Part shown: piece after piece, positions 1-9,072 of the stretch | How the letters are laid out: every line of letters starts with the position of its first letter | Numbering within the stretch: position 1 is the stretch's first letter | Assembly: GCA_910588905.1 (NCBI GenBank) | Contig: CAJURZ010000018.1 | Location: 1-52,284, forward strand | Reading direction: 5' to 3' | Source of the DNA: an uncultured Eggerthellaceae bacterium | GTDB lineage: Bacteria; Actinomycetota; Coriobacteriia; Coriobacteriales; Eggerthellaceae | Length of the DNA: 52,284 nt | The notes under the pieces: generated by a model | What the model was told of the DNA's origin: nothing | Databases searched by the model: none | What the model saw: the letters and a program-made list of their open reading frames with translations, nothing else | Program-made: the position numbers and the translations under genes

Positions 1-510
1 GAAGTGGCTCTCTCCGATGAGGATAGTCTGTTCTACGCGGGGGCTGTTCTGCGCGGGTCGGTGGACCGGGTCGATGTCGATCCGAATGGCGCCTATGCAG
101 TGCTGGACTATAAGGGGAGCGTTGGGGATCACGAAGCTGGAAGAGGTGGCGAAGACGAAGCGGTGCTGCCTCGCAAGATCCAGGCGCTGATCTACGCAAA
201 GGCGCTCAAAGGGTTGCCGCGGTTCGCCGATATGGCCTGTGTGGGGGCGATATACCTTTCCTATAGGGCCGCGACTGAGAAGAAGGCGGTGGCGGGCTCC
301 TTCGATGCTCTCCACTATGACGCTTCCAAGTTCACCGACAATGGGGCTTCGGTCGTGGACGGGAATTTCGATGCATTCCTCCAGAGTGTGGAGGATCTGG
401 TCGCTCCCTATGTGGCGCGGATGCAAGCGGGAGATATCGCCCCTGATCCCCGCCTGGGCGCTTGTCGCTATTGCCCGTTGACCTTCTGTCGAACCAGGGT
501 GGCGGTCTAG
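1..510 (+). CDS. addB: AddB-type ATP-dependent nuclease subunit, C-terminal end (5' truncated by window)
   Basis: Only the last 169 codons are present; the frame is open through base 1, so the start lies outside. The fragment holds a RecB-type PD-(D/E)XK nuclease core: Asp in 'GSVDRVD', then 'LDYKGS' about 15 residues later, then a Q-x3-Y motif in 'KIQALIYA'. It ends in a cysteine cluster, 'CRYCPLTFC', which fits the C-terminal part of the 4Fe-4S site that staples the AddB nuclease domain. The spacing here is C-x2-C-x4-C, whereas Bacillus AddB has x5 between the last two. The stop TAG directly touches the ATG of the addA-like gene, so the two are translationally linked subunits of one double-strand-break resection enzyme. 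Family assignment rests on these motifs and on the neighbour. Confidence 0.8.
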   Translation, partial: EVALSDEDSLFYAGAVLRGSVDRVDVDPNGAYAVLDYKGSVGDHEAGRGGEDEAVLPRKIQALIYAKALKGLPRFADMACVGAIYLSYRAATEKKAVAGSFDALHYDASKFTDNGASVVDGNFDAFLQSVEDLVAPYVARMQAGDIAPDPRLGACRYCPLTFCRTRVAV

Positions 511-3500
511 ATGGATCTGAGCCACTGCAATGATGCCCAAAAGCGCGTCATCTCCACCCTCCCCGGTCCACTGTTCGTTGCGGCTGGGGCTGGTTCGGGT
601 AAGACGTTCACGCTGAAGCTCAGGACCGCGAACGCATTCCTCGGGACCGAAAGCGGGTTCAAGCTCGATTCCATCCACCAGCTGCTGGCTATCACCTTCA
701 CCGATAAAGCTGCCCAAGAGCTCCTCACGCGCATCAAGGATGCTCTGTTCGCTGAGGGCTTCGCAGAGCAGGCGCGTCAAGCTGACAGTGCCTGGATATC
801 GACCATCCATGGGTTCTGCTCACGGCTCTTGCGAGAGAACGCCCTGGAGATCGGTCTTGACCCCGAGTTCAAGATGATCTCTGAGCGAGAGATGATGGAG
901 CTGACCGCTCAGGCCCGGGAAGCAGTGCTCCAGCAGGCGCGATCGGGTGAGATAGACCTGGCGAACACGGACTGGAACTGGAGCCTTCTGGGTGTAGGTG
1001 AATTCATCTCAGGGTTGCTGGATGACGCCCTTGAGCTGCGCCGGAAGGTAGGGGCGATGCCCGCGGGCTCTGATTCATTCGTCAGCTTCCCGTCCTCCTT
1101 CGCTCCGGGCGACGCCCTCAGATCCATGAAGGCGCTGGCGGAAGCGCTTCTGGCAGATGTCCCTCGTTGGTCGAAGGATCCGGCCAAGTATGAGCAGGCC
1201 CGTTTGGATGCCATTCCCTTGGCTCTGGAAGCCACTGATGAATGGCTGAGCTCTGACCAGGCAGCCCTCGCCTTTGAGGATGACTGCTTCGACCGAGAGG
1301 GATTCAAAGAGGTCATAGAGACCTTCCCGGTGCTCTCAGCTACGTTCGGCAAGAAGAAGGCGACCGAAGACATCGTCAGCCGCTATAAGGACGTCCACGG
1401 GAAGCTGATATTCGGCGCTTACGGCACGTTCGGTCTGGAGGCTGCCCGGGTCGCCCTTGAATTGGCGAAAGCGTACAACGCCCACTATGACCGCTTGAAG
1501 CAAGAGCGCGGACTGGTTGACAACGATGACCTCTTGCGGATGGCGTTGAAGGCCCTCACGGCTCATCCGGCTTTGGCCGAACGCTATCGCGATCAGTTCA
1601 AGCTCATCATGGTGGATGAGTTCCAAGACACTGACAAGGTGCAGATCGCCCTCTTGAAGCTCTTGGCGCAACCTGATCTTGCCAACGTGTGCGTAGTGGG
1701 AGATGCCCAGCAGAGCATCTATCGCTTCCGCGGAGCGGATGTGGGAGCGTTCATGGAGTACCGCTCAGAGATAGCAGCCGCCCACCCAGAGCTCACTGAG
1801 CGGCAGCTGCAGCCCCAGTTGACGGAGAACTTCCGGAGCCATCGGGATATCCTCGCGTTCGTGGACGCTGTCTTCTCTCAGGCTTCTTCGTTCGGGAGCG
1901 CCTATCTGAAGCTCACGCCGAAAGGCGCTATCAATGACTGCGATGATCCGGTGATGGATGCGCGCCCGCGGGTCACCGTGGATGTGCAGCACTACAAGGG
2001 GAGCGAGGGGGTAGAAGAGCAGGAGCGTGCCCTTTGGGCCTCTGCGCGCAGGATCGCTCAGCATTTCTCAGATATCAAGCAGGCCTATAGGGAAGCAGGG
2101 GTGACCGAGAAGCATACCTTTGCCCTGCTCCTGGGTAGGACGAAGCACGCGGATGTGTACATCGCGGCGCTGAGGGAAGCGGGGCTGGAATCGCTGATGA
2201 CGGCAGGTTCCATCCTTGCAGCCTCTGACGAGGCGAAGACGCTCAAAGCGCTTCTGCGCTATGCCGTGAACACCTCAGATGAGCAGGCGCTCCTTGATTG
2301 CCTCACCTCTGATCTGTTCGCCATTTCCGACGATACCCTGCTGGCTCTTGCCTTCTATCGGGCCGACGGCGTGCTCAAGCATGGATCCCTTGCGGCAGGC
2401 TTCAGGGACCGAGAGCACGCGCAGGCGCTCGGGCTGGCAGATAGCAACGCTCAAGCCCTCCTGTGCGCTCAAGAGGTCCTGGGCGGTTTCATCAAGGGTG
2501 CGCGCAGGCAAGCGCTCTCGTCTTCGGTGCGCCGGGCGCTGGTGGCATCCGGGTATCTGGACCGCATGCAAGGAGCCGGGGCTGAGGGAATAGCCTCTGT
2601 GGGGAATTGGTCGAAGCTGATGGGCATGCTGGAAGAGGTGGAGCGGGAGAGCGGTGGTTTCGTTGAGGCGGTGAGGGCGTTCGAATCCAAGCTCATGTTC
2701 GCTAAAGAATCCCCCGGCGTGCTCTCGGTGACGGAATCGGATTTCGTGCAGATCATGACCATCCATGGGTCCAAAGGGCTCCAGTTCGACCACGTGGCCG
2801 TGGCCGAACTCAAGATCAGCGGACGTTCCACCATGAGCTTCTTGGCGGAGAATCAGGGAGAGCATACCTATGCGCTTTCCAAGAAGGGCATGAGCCCTCC
2901 CGCGGCCCTGACGGCCATCATCCAACAACGGGCTGAGGACGCAGGGATCAAGAGCCTCTCAGAGGTCGAGACGCCCGCCCAGCTGTTCTACATGCTCAAC
3001 CGGGTATCTAAGGAGGAGGGCGCCGGGGAAGCCCGGAGGCTCTTGTATGTCGGGTTGACCAGGGCAGTGCGCTCTCTGTACCTGAGCTATCTGACGAACT
3101 CTCTTCCGCATCCGCAGAACGGCGCTCCCTATAGTCGCGACGGCATCTTCAAGGAGGTCCACGAGGCTCTCTACTGGGATACCGCCGGTGGGAGCTACGT
3201 GGATACCACTACCTGCGGTTATGGGGGTACGCTGCCCGCGAAGATCCTCTTCACGGTGGGAGAGGTGGAAGAGGAGGCTTCCGGGGGTGCCACCGCTCAG
3301 GAGCCCCAGGATTTCCTCGTCCCCGTGCGGCCGCAAGCCACTGAGCTTCAGCTGGTCCCCTTCGCGGGGGTCAGAGCCGACGTCCGTTCCTACAGCTCTT
3401 TGGATCACGGGCTCGTCCTGCCTGATCTGCCGAAGGAGGAAGGCGAAGGGGCTCTCCCGGCTGATGTGCGGCTTTCTGAGATGCCCGAAGAGGATGCCAC

Positions 3501-4071
3501 GGCGTTGGGCACGGCGTTCCATCGGTTGGCTCAGCTGGCTATCATCAACCGAGCTCGAACGGGCGCCCATCATCTGGAGCGGCCCCATGGTGAGGTAGTG
3601 TCGGCCCAAGTGCAGAAGCTGGGGGTGGCGGGATCCCAAGAGGCTCGGCTGAACAGGGCATTGGACGCATGGTTCGCTAGCCCCCAAGCTCAGGAGCTAT
3701 GCGAATACGATGGGCTGGAAGCAGAGGTGCCCTTCATGGTCCAGCTGCCAGGACCTGATGGGGAGCCGCTGTATCTCGAAGGCGAGATAGACGCTCTGGC
3801 CACCAGGGGGGATGCGGCGTTCTTCGCTGATTACAAGACTGGCGGCAGCGAACGAGAGACAGTCGAGCAGATCCGTGCCAAACATGAGCTCCAGGCCCAG
3901 TGCTATGCCTATGCGCTCCTGCGCTCTGGCTTCAAGACGGTGAAGGCCACGTTCGTGCGCGTTGAGCAGCTCTCCGAAGAGGGTATGCCCCAAACCGTCA
4001 CCTACGCGTTCTCCGCTGCGGATACGCCCGCCTTAGAACGCACGATCCGCGAGCATTGGCCAAGCGTTTGA
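511..4071 (+). CDS. addA: AddA-type UvrD-superfamily helicase-nuclease
   Basis: A 1186-residue SF1 helicase fused to a C-terminal nuclease, the normal size for AddA (RecB functional equivalent). Visible motifs are a Q-motif near residue 10, Walker A 'GAGSGKT' at 26-32, motif II 'VDEFQDT' at about 368-374, and motif III around 'VGDAQQSIYRFRGAD'. A late helicase motif reads 'IMTIHGSKGLQFDHV', and the C-terminal PD-(D/E)XK nuclease has Asp1094 and 'DYK' at 1107-1109. With AddB it would unwind and resect double-strand breaks to load RecA. The ATG follows the addB stop with no gap, and no other start fits. The gene ends before a hairpin shared with the convergent yfhO-like gene. Chi recognition cannot be judged from the sequence. 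Confidence 0.92.
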   Translation: MDLSHCNDAQKRVISTLPGPLFVAAGAGSGKTFTLKLRTANAFLGTESGFKLDSIHQLLAITFTDKAAQELLTRIKDALFAEGFAEQARQADSAWISTIHGFCSRLLRENALEIGLDPEFKMISEREMMELTAQAREAVLQQARSGEIDLANTDWNWSLLGVGEFISGLLDDALELRRKVGAMPAGSDSFVSFPSSFAPGDALRSMKALAEALLADVPRWSKDPAKYEQARLDAIPLALEATDEWLSSDQAALAFEDDCFDREGFKEVIETFPVLSATFGKKKATEDIVSRYKDVHGKLIFGAYGTFGLEAARVALELAKAYNAHYDRLKQERGLVDNDDLLRMALKALTAHPALAERYRDQFKLIMVDEFQDTDKVQIALLKLLAQPDLANVCVVGDAQQSIYRFRGADVGAFMEYRSEIAAAHPELTERQLQPQLTENFRSHRDILAFVDAVFSQASSFGSAYLKLTPKGAINDCDDPVMDARPRVTVDVQHYKGSEGVEEQERALWASARRIAQHFSDIKQAYREAGVTEKHTFALLLGRTKHADVYIAALREAGLESLMTAGSILAASDEAKTLKALLRYAVNTSDEQALLDCLTSDLFAISDDTLLALAFYRADGVLKHGSLAAGFRDREHAQALGLADSNAQALLCAQEVLGGFIKGARRQALSSSVRRALVASGYLDRMQGAGAEGIASVGNWSKLMGMLEEVERESGGFVEAVRAFESKLMFAKESPGVLSVTESDFVQIMTIHGSKGLQFDHVAVAELKISGRSTMSFLAENQGEHTYALSKKGMSPPAALTAIIQQRAEDAGIKSLSEVETPAQLFYMLNRVSKEEGAGEARRLLYVGLTRAVRSLYLSYLTNSLPHPQNGAPYSRDGIFKEVHEALYWDTAGGSYVDTTTCGYGGTLPAKILFTVGEVEEEASGGATAQEPQDFLVPVRPQATELQLVPFAGVRADVRSYSSLDHGLVLPDLPKEEGEGALPADVRLSEMPEEDATALGTAFHRLAQLAIINRARTGAHHLERPHGEVVSAQVQKLGVAGSQEARLNRALDAWFASPQAQELCEYDGLEAEVPFMVQLPGPDGEPLYLEGEIDALATRGDAAFFADYKTGGSERETVEQIRAKHELQAQCYAYALLRSGFKTVKATFVRVEQLSEEGMPQTVTYAFSAADTPALERTIREHWPSV

Positions 4072-4125
4072 ACTGCGTCACGTGTCGGGGTAGCCTGACG
4101 TACCGGGTTATTCCAGGTGCTACAT

Positions 4126-4147
4126 GGGGCCGATCCAGATCGGCCCC
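4126..4147. terminator. Hairpin between convergent addA and yfhO-like genes
   Basis: A perfect 9-bp inverted repeat (GGGGCCGAT / ATCGGCCCC) with a 4-base loop CCAG lies between the two convergent stops and overlaps the stop codon of the minus-strand gene. It has no clear T-tract on either side. A bidirectional terminator is the simplest reading, but it could be a weak or factor-assisted one. Confidence 0.45.
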
Positions 4148-6519
4148 TACATGCGCTGTTCCCGATGCTGCGTCGACGTTTGCCGGAGTTTGCGAAGGCG
4201 CGGCGCGGCTCCGAGGAACAGCGCCGTGAACAGAGTGATGACCGCTCCCGGGATGAGGCCGGGGGGCATGAAGCGCATCTCCACCTGGTTCTCTCCGGGC
4301 TCAACGGGGATGGCCATCAGTGCGCCTTCGGCCACATCTTGGGGTTCGACCGCATTGCCGTTCACGGTGACGCTCCAGCCCGTTTGGTTGGGGATGGTCA
4401 TGAGCAGCATCTGACCTTCAGCGGCATCGATGGTCCCTGAGATGCGGGAGCCGCCGAACTCATCGAAGGTGAATTGATGCTGCCGCATGTCTGAGACCAT
4501 CTGCTGGAATGCCTCTTCGTCCAATTCGGGATGCTCGGTGGAGCCAGCTTCAGGGTAGAGTTCTCCATCACGGCCCCAAGCCGCTTTCGCGAAGGCATTC
4601 AAGCACTCCCAGCGATCGGCTTCGGTGGGCATCTGGAAGCCCACGATGCTCTCGGGCACGCCGTAGGCAAGGCTCAAAGCATAGGGATTCTCGTAGAAGC
4701 GAGCCCCTTCAGGTATCTCGATAGGGGAGAAGCCCGCGTCAAGATATCCGGGCGGAAGCTCTTGAGAAGAGAGGTACTTCACTCCCATGAGCGAATCCAT
4801 GGCCAAGGAGGGCGAGGATTCATAGGTGAAGAACTTGCCATCTCCGCATCCCAAGGCCGTTAAGAAGGCCATGGCGCTTCCGTCACCCGTGGAGGTATAG
4901 GAAGAGAGCTGATCCACTCCCAAGGACATGCCCTCGTTCAGGCTCTCTTCTCCCAGCTTCCAGTAGGTCTTCTCAACGCGATACACCCCCGGGTCCTTTT
5001 GCTCTAGCTCTGCCACTTGGGCCACGGCAGCTTCAGTGTAGGCATCGAAGGCGGAGAAGGGTAGGAATCCGAAGATGGTGTACCAGATGAGCGCTGTACG
5101 TATCACCGTGCCGAGAGATACAGCTACGGTCGCCCCTGCCTGCACGCCGGGCATCAAAAGGATGCGCCTGAGCTTCGAGGTGCTCCCATTCTGCATGAGG
5201 GCACGAAGAGCTGTCGCAGCACACCAAAGGAGCATGAATATGAACAGGAACCCAACACGGGTGTGATAGCCGGCGGGAAGCCGGAAGCCACCCCAGATGT
5301 AAGCCAGCGGGAACAGCCACGAGCTCAACAGGAGCAGGAAGAGGAACAGTCCCGCAGCCAGCTTGAGCTTGAGTGGAACGCTGCGCAGAACGAAAAGCGC
5401 ACCGGCAGCGAAGAGGACGATGAAGTTGGCGAACAGCTGGGGCGTGTAGCTGTCCTTCCAGGCGCCATAGACAAGCCCCCCTAGCACATCGAGAAGCGTG
5501 CCGTGCTGCAGGGCAGGAACCGCCAGGCAGAGAGCCAAACAACAGATGAGCATCGCGAACAGGCAGATGGCTGCTCTTCTGCGCAGCGTCCTTCTGCGAA
5601 AGGCGAGGAACACGATCCCTGCCAGGATGACGATGCCAAGAATGGCAGCTGCCAAGAAATATGCAAGGGGAATGGAGGCAAGGGACGGCGCCCTCTTTTC
5701 GATGATAGCCTGGATCTGCCCTTCGCTATCAACAGTGGTGCCGTTCGATAGGATGCCGAGCACGGAAGGCAGGAACACGATAGCTGCCAAGGCCAAACCT
5801 GCGGCCATCGCTCCGCAGAACAAGAGGAGCCGTTTGCGGTGCTGCTTCCCCCATGACCGCACTCCCTCGAAGCCCAACGCATAGCCTTCGAAGATCACAT
5901 AGAGGCACAGGAACAGGCCGACCATGTATCCCATATACCAGTTGGTCAGAACGCAGATGCCGTAGGTCAACGCCAAAGGACGCCATCTCCCATCGCGCAA
6001 AAGGAGGCAGACGCTCCAAGCGCAGAGGGGAAGCATGATGAGGCCATCGAGCCACATGGGATTCCTCAGTTGGGTAAGCGTCCAAACCGATAGCGAGAAC
6101 CCAAGGGCCAGCGTGCACGACCAAAGGCGACCTAGACCGAAGCGCTTGCGCAGATAGAAGATGGTGGACAGCTGAATGCATCCCGCTTTCAGCAGCACGA
6201 TGATGAAGCAGAAGAGAGGGATCTGACTCTCATCGAATGCGGGGAGGATGAGGTTGAAGGGGCTTGCCAGATAGTAGCCGAACAAGGCCGCCGTGCTGCT
6301 TCCCAGGCCTTGGGCTGAGGAATAGAGCGCGTCCGCATCTCCCATGAGGACATCTCGGTACCAAGCGAAGAAGTCAACGTATTGGTACCGTAGATCCGCT
6401 TCTATGAATGACAGCGATCCGAATGGATAGATATCATCCACGAAGGCTCCCAAGCACAGGATGCCTATGGGGAGCAAGAAGCTACCCAACCAGAACAGGA
6501 TTGTCTTAGCAGCGCTCAT
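4147..6519 (-). CDS. yfhO: YfhO-family membrane glycosyltransferase-like protein
   Basis: A 790-residue polytopic membrane protein: about a dozen hydrophobic segments in the first 480 residues, then a large extracytoplasmic domain (about 490-760), then a last helix near the C-terminus. The N-terminal pattern, with 'EADLRYQYVDFFAWYRDVL' just outside helix 1 and 'SPFNLI' later, is that of YfhO. In Bacillus, YfhO works with the lipid-linked sugar synthase CsbB to glycosylate lipoteichoic acid on the outer face of the membrane. Its ATG overlaps the stop of the upstream glycosyltransferase (ATGA), which supports the same two-protein pathway here. The sugar and the acceptor polymer are not visible from sequence, and no GtcA-like flippase is in the window. 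Confidence 0.8.
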   Translation of the reverse strand: MSAAKTILFWLGSFLLPIGILCLGAFVDDIYPFGSLSFIEADLRYQYVDFFAWYRDVLMGDADALYSSAQGLGSSTAALFGYYLASPFNLILPAFDESQIPLFCFIIVLLKAGCIQLSTIFYLRKRFGLGRLWSCTLALGFSLSVWTLTQLRNPMWLDGLIMLPLCAWSVCLLLRDGRWRPLALTYGICVLTNWYMGYMVGLFLCLYVIFEGYALGFEGVRSWGKQHRKRLLLFCGAMAAGLALAAIVFLPSVLGILSNGTTVDSEGQIQAIIEKRAPSLASIPLAYFLAAAILGIVILAGIVFLAFRRRTLRRRAAICLFAMLICCLALCLAVPALQHGTLLDVLGGLVYGAWKDSYTPQLFANFIVLFAAGALFVLRSVPLKLKLAAGLFLFLLLLSSWLFPLAYIWGGFRLPAGYHTRVGFLFIFMLLWCAATALRALMQNGSTSKLRRILLMPGVQAGATVAVSLGTVIRTALIWYTIFGFLPFSAFDAYTEAAVAQVAELEQKDPGVYRVEKTYWKLGEESLNEGMSLGVDQLSSYTSTGDGSAMAFLTALGCGDGKFFTYESSPSLAMDSLMGVKYLSSQELPPGYLDAGFSPIEIPEGARFYENPYALSLAYGVPESIVGFQMPTEADRWECLNAFAKAAWGRDGELYPEAGSTEHPELDEEAFQQMVSDMRQHQFTFDEFGGSRISGTIDAAEGQMLLMTIPNQTGWSVTVNGNAVEPQDVAEGALMAIPVEPGENQVEMRFMPPGLIPGAVITLFTALFLGAAPRLRKLRQTSTQHREQRM

Positions 6520-7505
6520 CGGGAGGGGTCATCTGCTCCGTGATCTGCAGAGGAGCTGACTTCCTGGCGGATGGTCCGTCGTGCGATATACACCGGGCGG
6601 CGCTTTCCCTCTATATAGATGCGCCCTAGATATTCTCCGAAGATGCCCAAGGCCAGCATGACGATGCCAGCGAACAAGAGCGTGATGCATATGAGCGTGG
6701 GATAACCGGGAACATCGATGCCGACGATGAGGTATTCGAACACCACTACCAGCAGATAGATGATCGAGATGAGGGAGGTGAACATGCCCACATACAGGAT
6801 CAGGCGCAAGGGCCACGTGGTGAAGGAAACGATGCCGCCCAAGGCATAGCCCATGAGCTTGCGGAACGACCAGGAGGTGTCTCCCGCATGGCGTTCCGCG
6901 GGAGTATAGGGGATGGTGTGCGTATTGAACCCTACCCAGGCGAAGAGGCCCTTGGAGAATCGGAAGTACTCCGGCATGGCCAAGAGCGCTTCGGCGACGT
7001 TGCGGCGGAATACGCGGAAATCACTGGCGTTGGCAGGGAGCTCCACGTCTCCCACTGCATTGAACGCCTTATAGAAGCGATGCTTGAACCACTTGAGCGC
7101 ACGTCCTTCGCGACGCTCTTCCTGCACGGCCGCCACGCAATCGGTGTGGGGATGGTCGGCAAGGTAGGCGAACATCTGGAAGGATAGGGCCGGGTCTTGC
7201 TGCAGGTCGGCATCGATGAAGCCCACCGTGTCTCCCTGGGCCTGCTCAAGGCCAGCCAGCATGGCTGCCTCTTTGCCGAAGTTCCGGGAGAGCTCTATCC
7301 CTTCGATGGTGATGTGCGGATCCCTCTTGTCTTCGATGAGCTCTAGCACCTTCTCGAAGGTATCATCGGAGGAACCGTCATCAACGAAGATGAGCTCGAG
7401 GGTCTGCGGAGCATCAGCTCCATCCATGCACTCAAGGATGCGCTCAGCGAAGGGATGGATATTCCCTGCTTCGTTATGGCACGGTATGATGAGCGACAGG
7501 TCCAT
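6516..7505 (-). CDS. CsbB-like family 2 glycosyltransferase (polyprenyl-phosphate sugar synthase)
   Basis: 329 residues, the usual length of CsbB/GtrB/ArnC-type enzymes. The GT-A fold begins 'MDLSLIIPCHNEAGNI'; a nucleotide-binding 'VDDGSSD' lies at 41-47 and the metal-binding 'DAD' at 98-100, followed by the family motif 'LQQDP'. Two C-terminal membrane helices (about 230-260 and 270-300) anchor it. It should transfer a sugar from a nucleotide sugar to undecaprenyl phosphate for use by the overlapping YfhO partner. The frame stays open far upstream, but I chose the ATG at 7505 because the fold starts there and the longer version would run into the divergent gene. An extended -10 box ends 8 bases before this ATG, so the mRNA may be leaderless. 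Confidence 0.85.
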   Translation of the reverse strand: MDLSLIIPCHNEAGNIHPFAERILECMDGADAPQTLELIFVDDGSSDDTFEKVLELIEDKRDPHITIEGIELSRNFGKEAAMLAGLEQAQGDTVGFIDADLQQDPALSFQMFAYLADHPHTDCVAAVQEERREGRALKWFKHRFYKAFNAVGDVELPANASDFRVFRRNVAEALLAMPEYFRFSKGLFAWVGFNTHTIPYTPAERHAGDTSWSFRKLMGYALGGIVSFTTWPLRLILYVGMFTSLISIIYLLVVVFEYLIVGIDVPGYPTLICITLLFAGIVMLALGIFGEYLGRIYIEGKRRPVYIARRTIRQEVSSSADHGADDPSR

Positions 7506-7513
7506 AAGATGGC

Positions 7514-7522
7514 AGTGTACCA
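7514..7522 (-). promoter_or_regulatory. Extended -10 promoter of the glycosyltransferase gene
   Basis: On the minus strand the sequence reads TGGTACACT, an extended -10 (TG-N-TACACT) with no recognisable -35. The distance to the ATG at 7505 puts a typical transcription start at or within two bases of the start codon. No Shine-Dalgarno sequence is seen. Confidence 0.4.
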
Positions 7523-7559
7523 TTGACAGGGTTGGGGACCGGCTTGACAGGGGGCATAC

Positions 7560-8465
7560 GTGGAGATCATCGTCCATGCGGATGACTTCGGCATCACGCT
7601 TGAACAGTCGAAGCTGATCCTGGCGCGTTCGAGCAAGTGCGGTGGGGAAGGGGCTTTGAATTCGACCAGCGCATTGGTGACCTCGCCTCATTTCAGCGAG
7701 TGTGCGGCCTTCGCCAAGCCCTTCGTGGATGCAGGGCTCATCAAGATGGGGTTGCATTTGAACCTGGTGGAAGGCCCCGCTCTCTCTTCCGCTGAGGATG
7801 CGCCTTTGCTCGTAGGTGCGAACGGGATGTTTCGTCAGAGCTTCGCGAGGATGCTCCTCTGCTCTTCAGGACCGAAGCGCACATCCCTGACCCAGCAGGT
7901 TCGCCAAGAGGCCCGCGCTCAGATCCAGGCCTTCCTGAAAGCGTTCCCGCAGATGCGCAGCGCCTTTCGAGTGGATAGCCATCAGCATTTCCATTTGATC
8001 CCGGCGGTGTTCGACGGGTTGATGGCGGCTATCCAGGACGAGGGGTGCACCCTGGAATACCTGCGCATCCCGGCTGAGCCGCTCGCTCCTTTCCTGAGAG
8101 CTGATGCGGTCCGCAAGCATGTGAGCGTGGTGAACATCGTGAAGAATCAGCTCCTGAATGCGCTCTGGAAGCGGTGTGCTCCGAGCTACCCTGACTGCCT
8201 GCCCAAGTCCGCTGCATTCTATGGACTGGCGCTCTCAGGGTGCATGCAGCACATAGCGGACGAGAGGTTCCTGCAGGGGATCATCAGGGAAGCTGAGCAA
8301 GAGGAGCGCGGCATCGAGCTGCTCTTCCACCCCGGCGGCGTTCCCTCCGTTGACGAATGCCTCGCTCCGCACCTGAGAGGATTCTGCGAGTTCTATCTCT
8401 CCGAGAACCGTCAAGCAGAGGCGGATATTTTGCCGAAGCTGCCTCTTTGCGCAATAACGGTGTGA
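7560..8465 (+). CDS. ChbG/YdjC/HpnK-type carbohydrate deacetylase
   Basis: 301 residues with the three signature blocks of the YdjC-like deacetylases. 'HADDFG' at 6-11 carries the metal-binding Asp pair, 'GLHLNL' has His66, and 'VDSHQHFH' at 138-145 carries further metal or catalytic histidines. Members remove N-acetyl groups from N-acetylated sugars such as chitobiose or hopanoid-linked glucosamine. The start is GTG at 7560, behind an AGGGGG ribosome binding site. It is divergent from the CsbB/YfhO pair and may act on the same amino sugar, but that link is inference only. There is no signal peptide, so the protein should be cytoplasmic. The gene is followed at 20 bases by tRNA-Gln. Confidence 0.8.
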   Translation: MEIIVHADDFGITLEQSKLILARSSKCGGEGALNSTSALVTSPHFSECAAFAKPFVDAGLIKMGLHLNLVEGPALSSAEDAPLLVGANGMFRQSFARMLLCSSGPKRTSLTQQVRQEARAQIQAFLKAFPQMRSAFRVDSHQHFHLIPAVFDGLMAAIQDEGCTLEYLRIPAEPLAPFLRADAVRKHVSVVNIVKNQLLNALWKRCAPSYPDCLPKSAAFYGLALSGCMQHIADERFLQGIIREAEQEERGIELLFHPGGVPSVDECLAPHLRGFCEFYLSENRQAEADILPKLPLCAITV

Positions 8466-8485
8466 TACCATTGTCCCGCTTTTGC

Positions 8486-8559
8486 TGGGGTATCGTCCAA
8501 CGGCAGGACTCTGGTTTTTGGTGCCAGCTATCTAGGTTCGAATCCTGGTACCCCAGCCA
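8486..8559 (+). tRNA. tRNA-Gln (anticodon TTG)
   Basis: A complete cloverleaf: acceptor TGGGGTA pairs with TACCCCA, the discriminator is G, and CCA is encoded. The anticodon stem CTGGT/GCCAG encloses TTTTGGT with anticodon TTG at 8518-8520. The T arm contains GGTTCGAATCC. A T-rich run follows at 8563-8567 without a hairpin. GatCAB is encoded further right; such enzymes convert Glu-tRNA(Gln) where GlnRS is absent, so this tRNA may be one of its substrates. Confidence 0.95.
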
Positions 8560-8853
8560 ATCTCTTTTCCCCTTGCAATCTACCAGTGCATTCTGTTAGC
8601 ATTCTCCATCGACCGACAAGGCGGTTGCGCGCACAGGTCCTGTGATCGCGCGAATACCTGGCTGCTCCTGGCATGGTAAGCCCAGATGAGCGGCGCAGCT
8701 TCAAGCTGCACGCCTGACATGCAGGCATTCAAAGACCAGCAAAGCCGGTTTCAAATTTTTGTGTGCCTTTTTTCGATTTCTCGCCATCGTCCTCTAGATT
8801 CTTTGGTAAAGTCAACCGTCGCTGTGTAAAAGCTAGCTTTTGGAGGCGAACCT
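8560..8853 (+). other. Gene-free region upstream of infA with two small hairpins and an extended -10
   Basis: I find no open frame with a credible start here. There are two short inverted repeats in tandem, GCAGC-ttcaa-GCTGC near 8696-8710 and GCCTG-acatg-CAGGC near 8712-8726, then T-rich stretches around 8755-8775. TGGTAAAGT at 8804-8812 is an extended -10 candidate that would drive infA with a leader of about 35 bases. The hairpins would lie upstream of that start, so they could end transcription coming from the tRNA side. Confidence 0.35.
8804..8812 (+). promoter_or_regulatory. Candidate extended -10 promoter for infA operon
   Basis: TGGTAAAGT matches the extended -10 form TG-N-TAnAnT seen before several other genes in this window. 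No convincing -35 is found at 16-18 bases upstream. It lies about 40 bases before the infA start. Confidence 0.35.
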
Positions 8854-9072
8854 TTGGCTAAGGAAGATGTGATCGAGCTCGAGGGTACTGTGCGCGAAGC
8901 ACTGCCCAACGCGATGTTCAAGGTCGAGCTTGAGAACGGGCATGAGATCCTCGCCCACATCTCAGGCAAGATGCGCATGCACTACATCAAGATTCTTCCG
9001 GGGGATAAGGTCACGGTGGAGCTTTCCGTCTATGACCTCAACCGCGGGCGCATCACCTATCGCTTCAAGTAG
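8854..9072 (+). CDS. infA: Translation initiation factor IF-1
   Basis: 72 residues, the exact family length, forming a single S1-like OB fold: 'MAKEDVIELEGTVREALPNA', then 'GHEILAHISGKMR', ending 'RGRITYRFK'. It binds the 30S A site with IF-2 and IF-3 during initiation. The start is TTG, set by a GGAGG at 8842-8846 and by the invariant A-K-E N-terminus; no ATG or GTG fits. It opens the last section of the ribosomal protein super-operon. The gap of 147 bases to rpmJ is unusually wide for this pair. Confidence 0.97.
   Translation: MAKEDVIELEGTVREALPNAMFKVELENGHEILAHISGKMRMHYIKILPGDKVTVELSVYDLNRGRITYRFK

Noticed and set aside
7506..7757. 84-residue N-terminal extension of the glycosyltransferase
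   Set aside because: The extension overlaps the divergent deacetylase gene and has no similarity to the family; the fold starts at the ATG at 7505.
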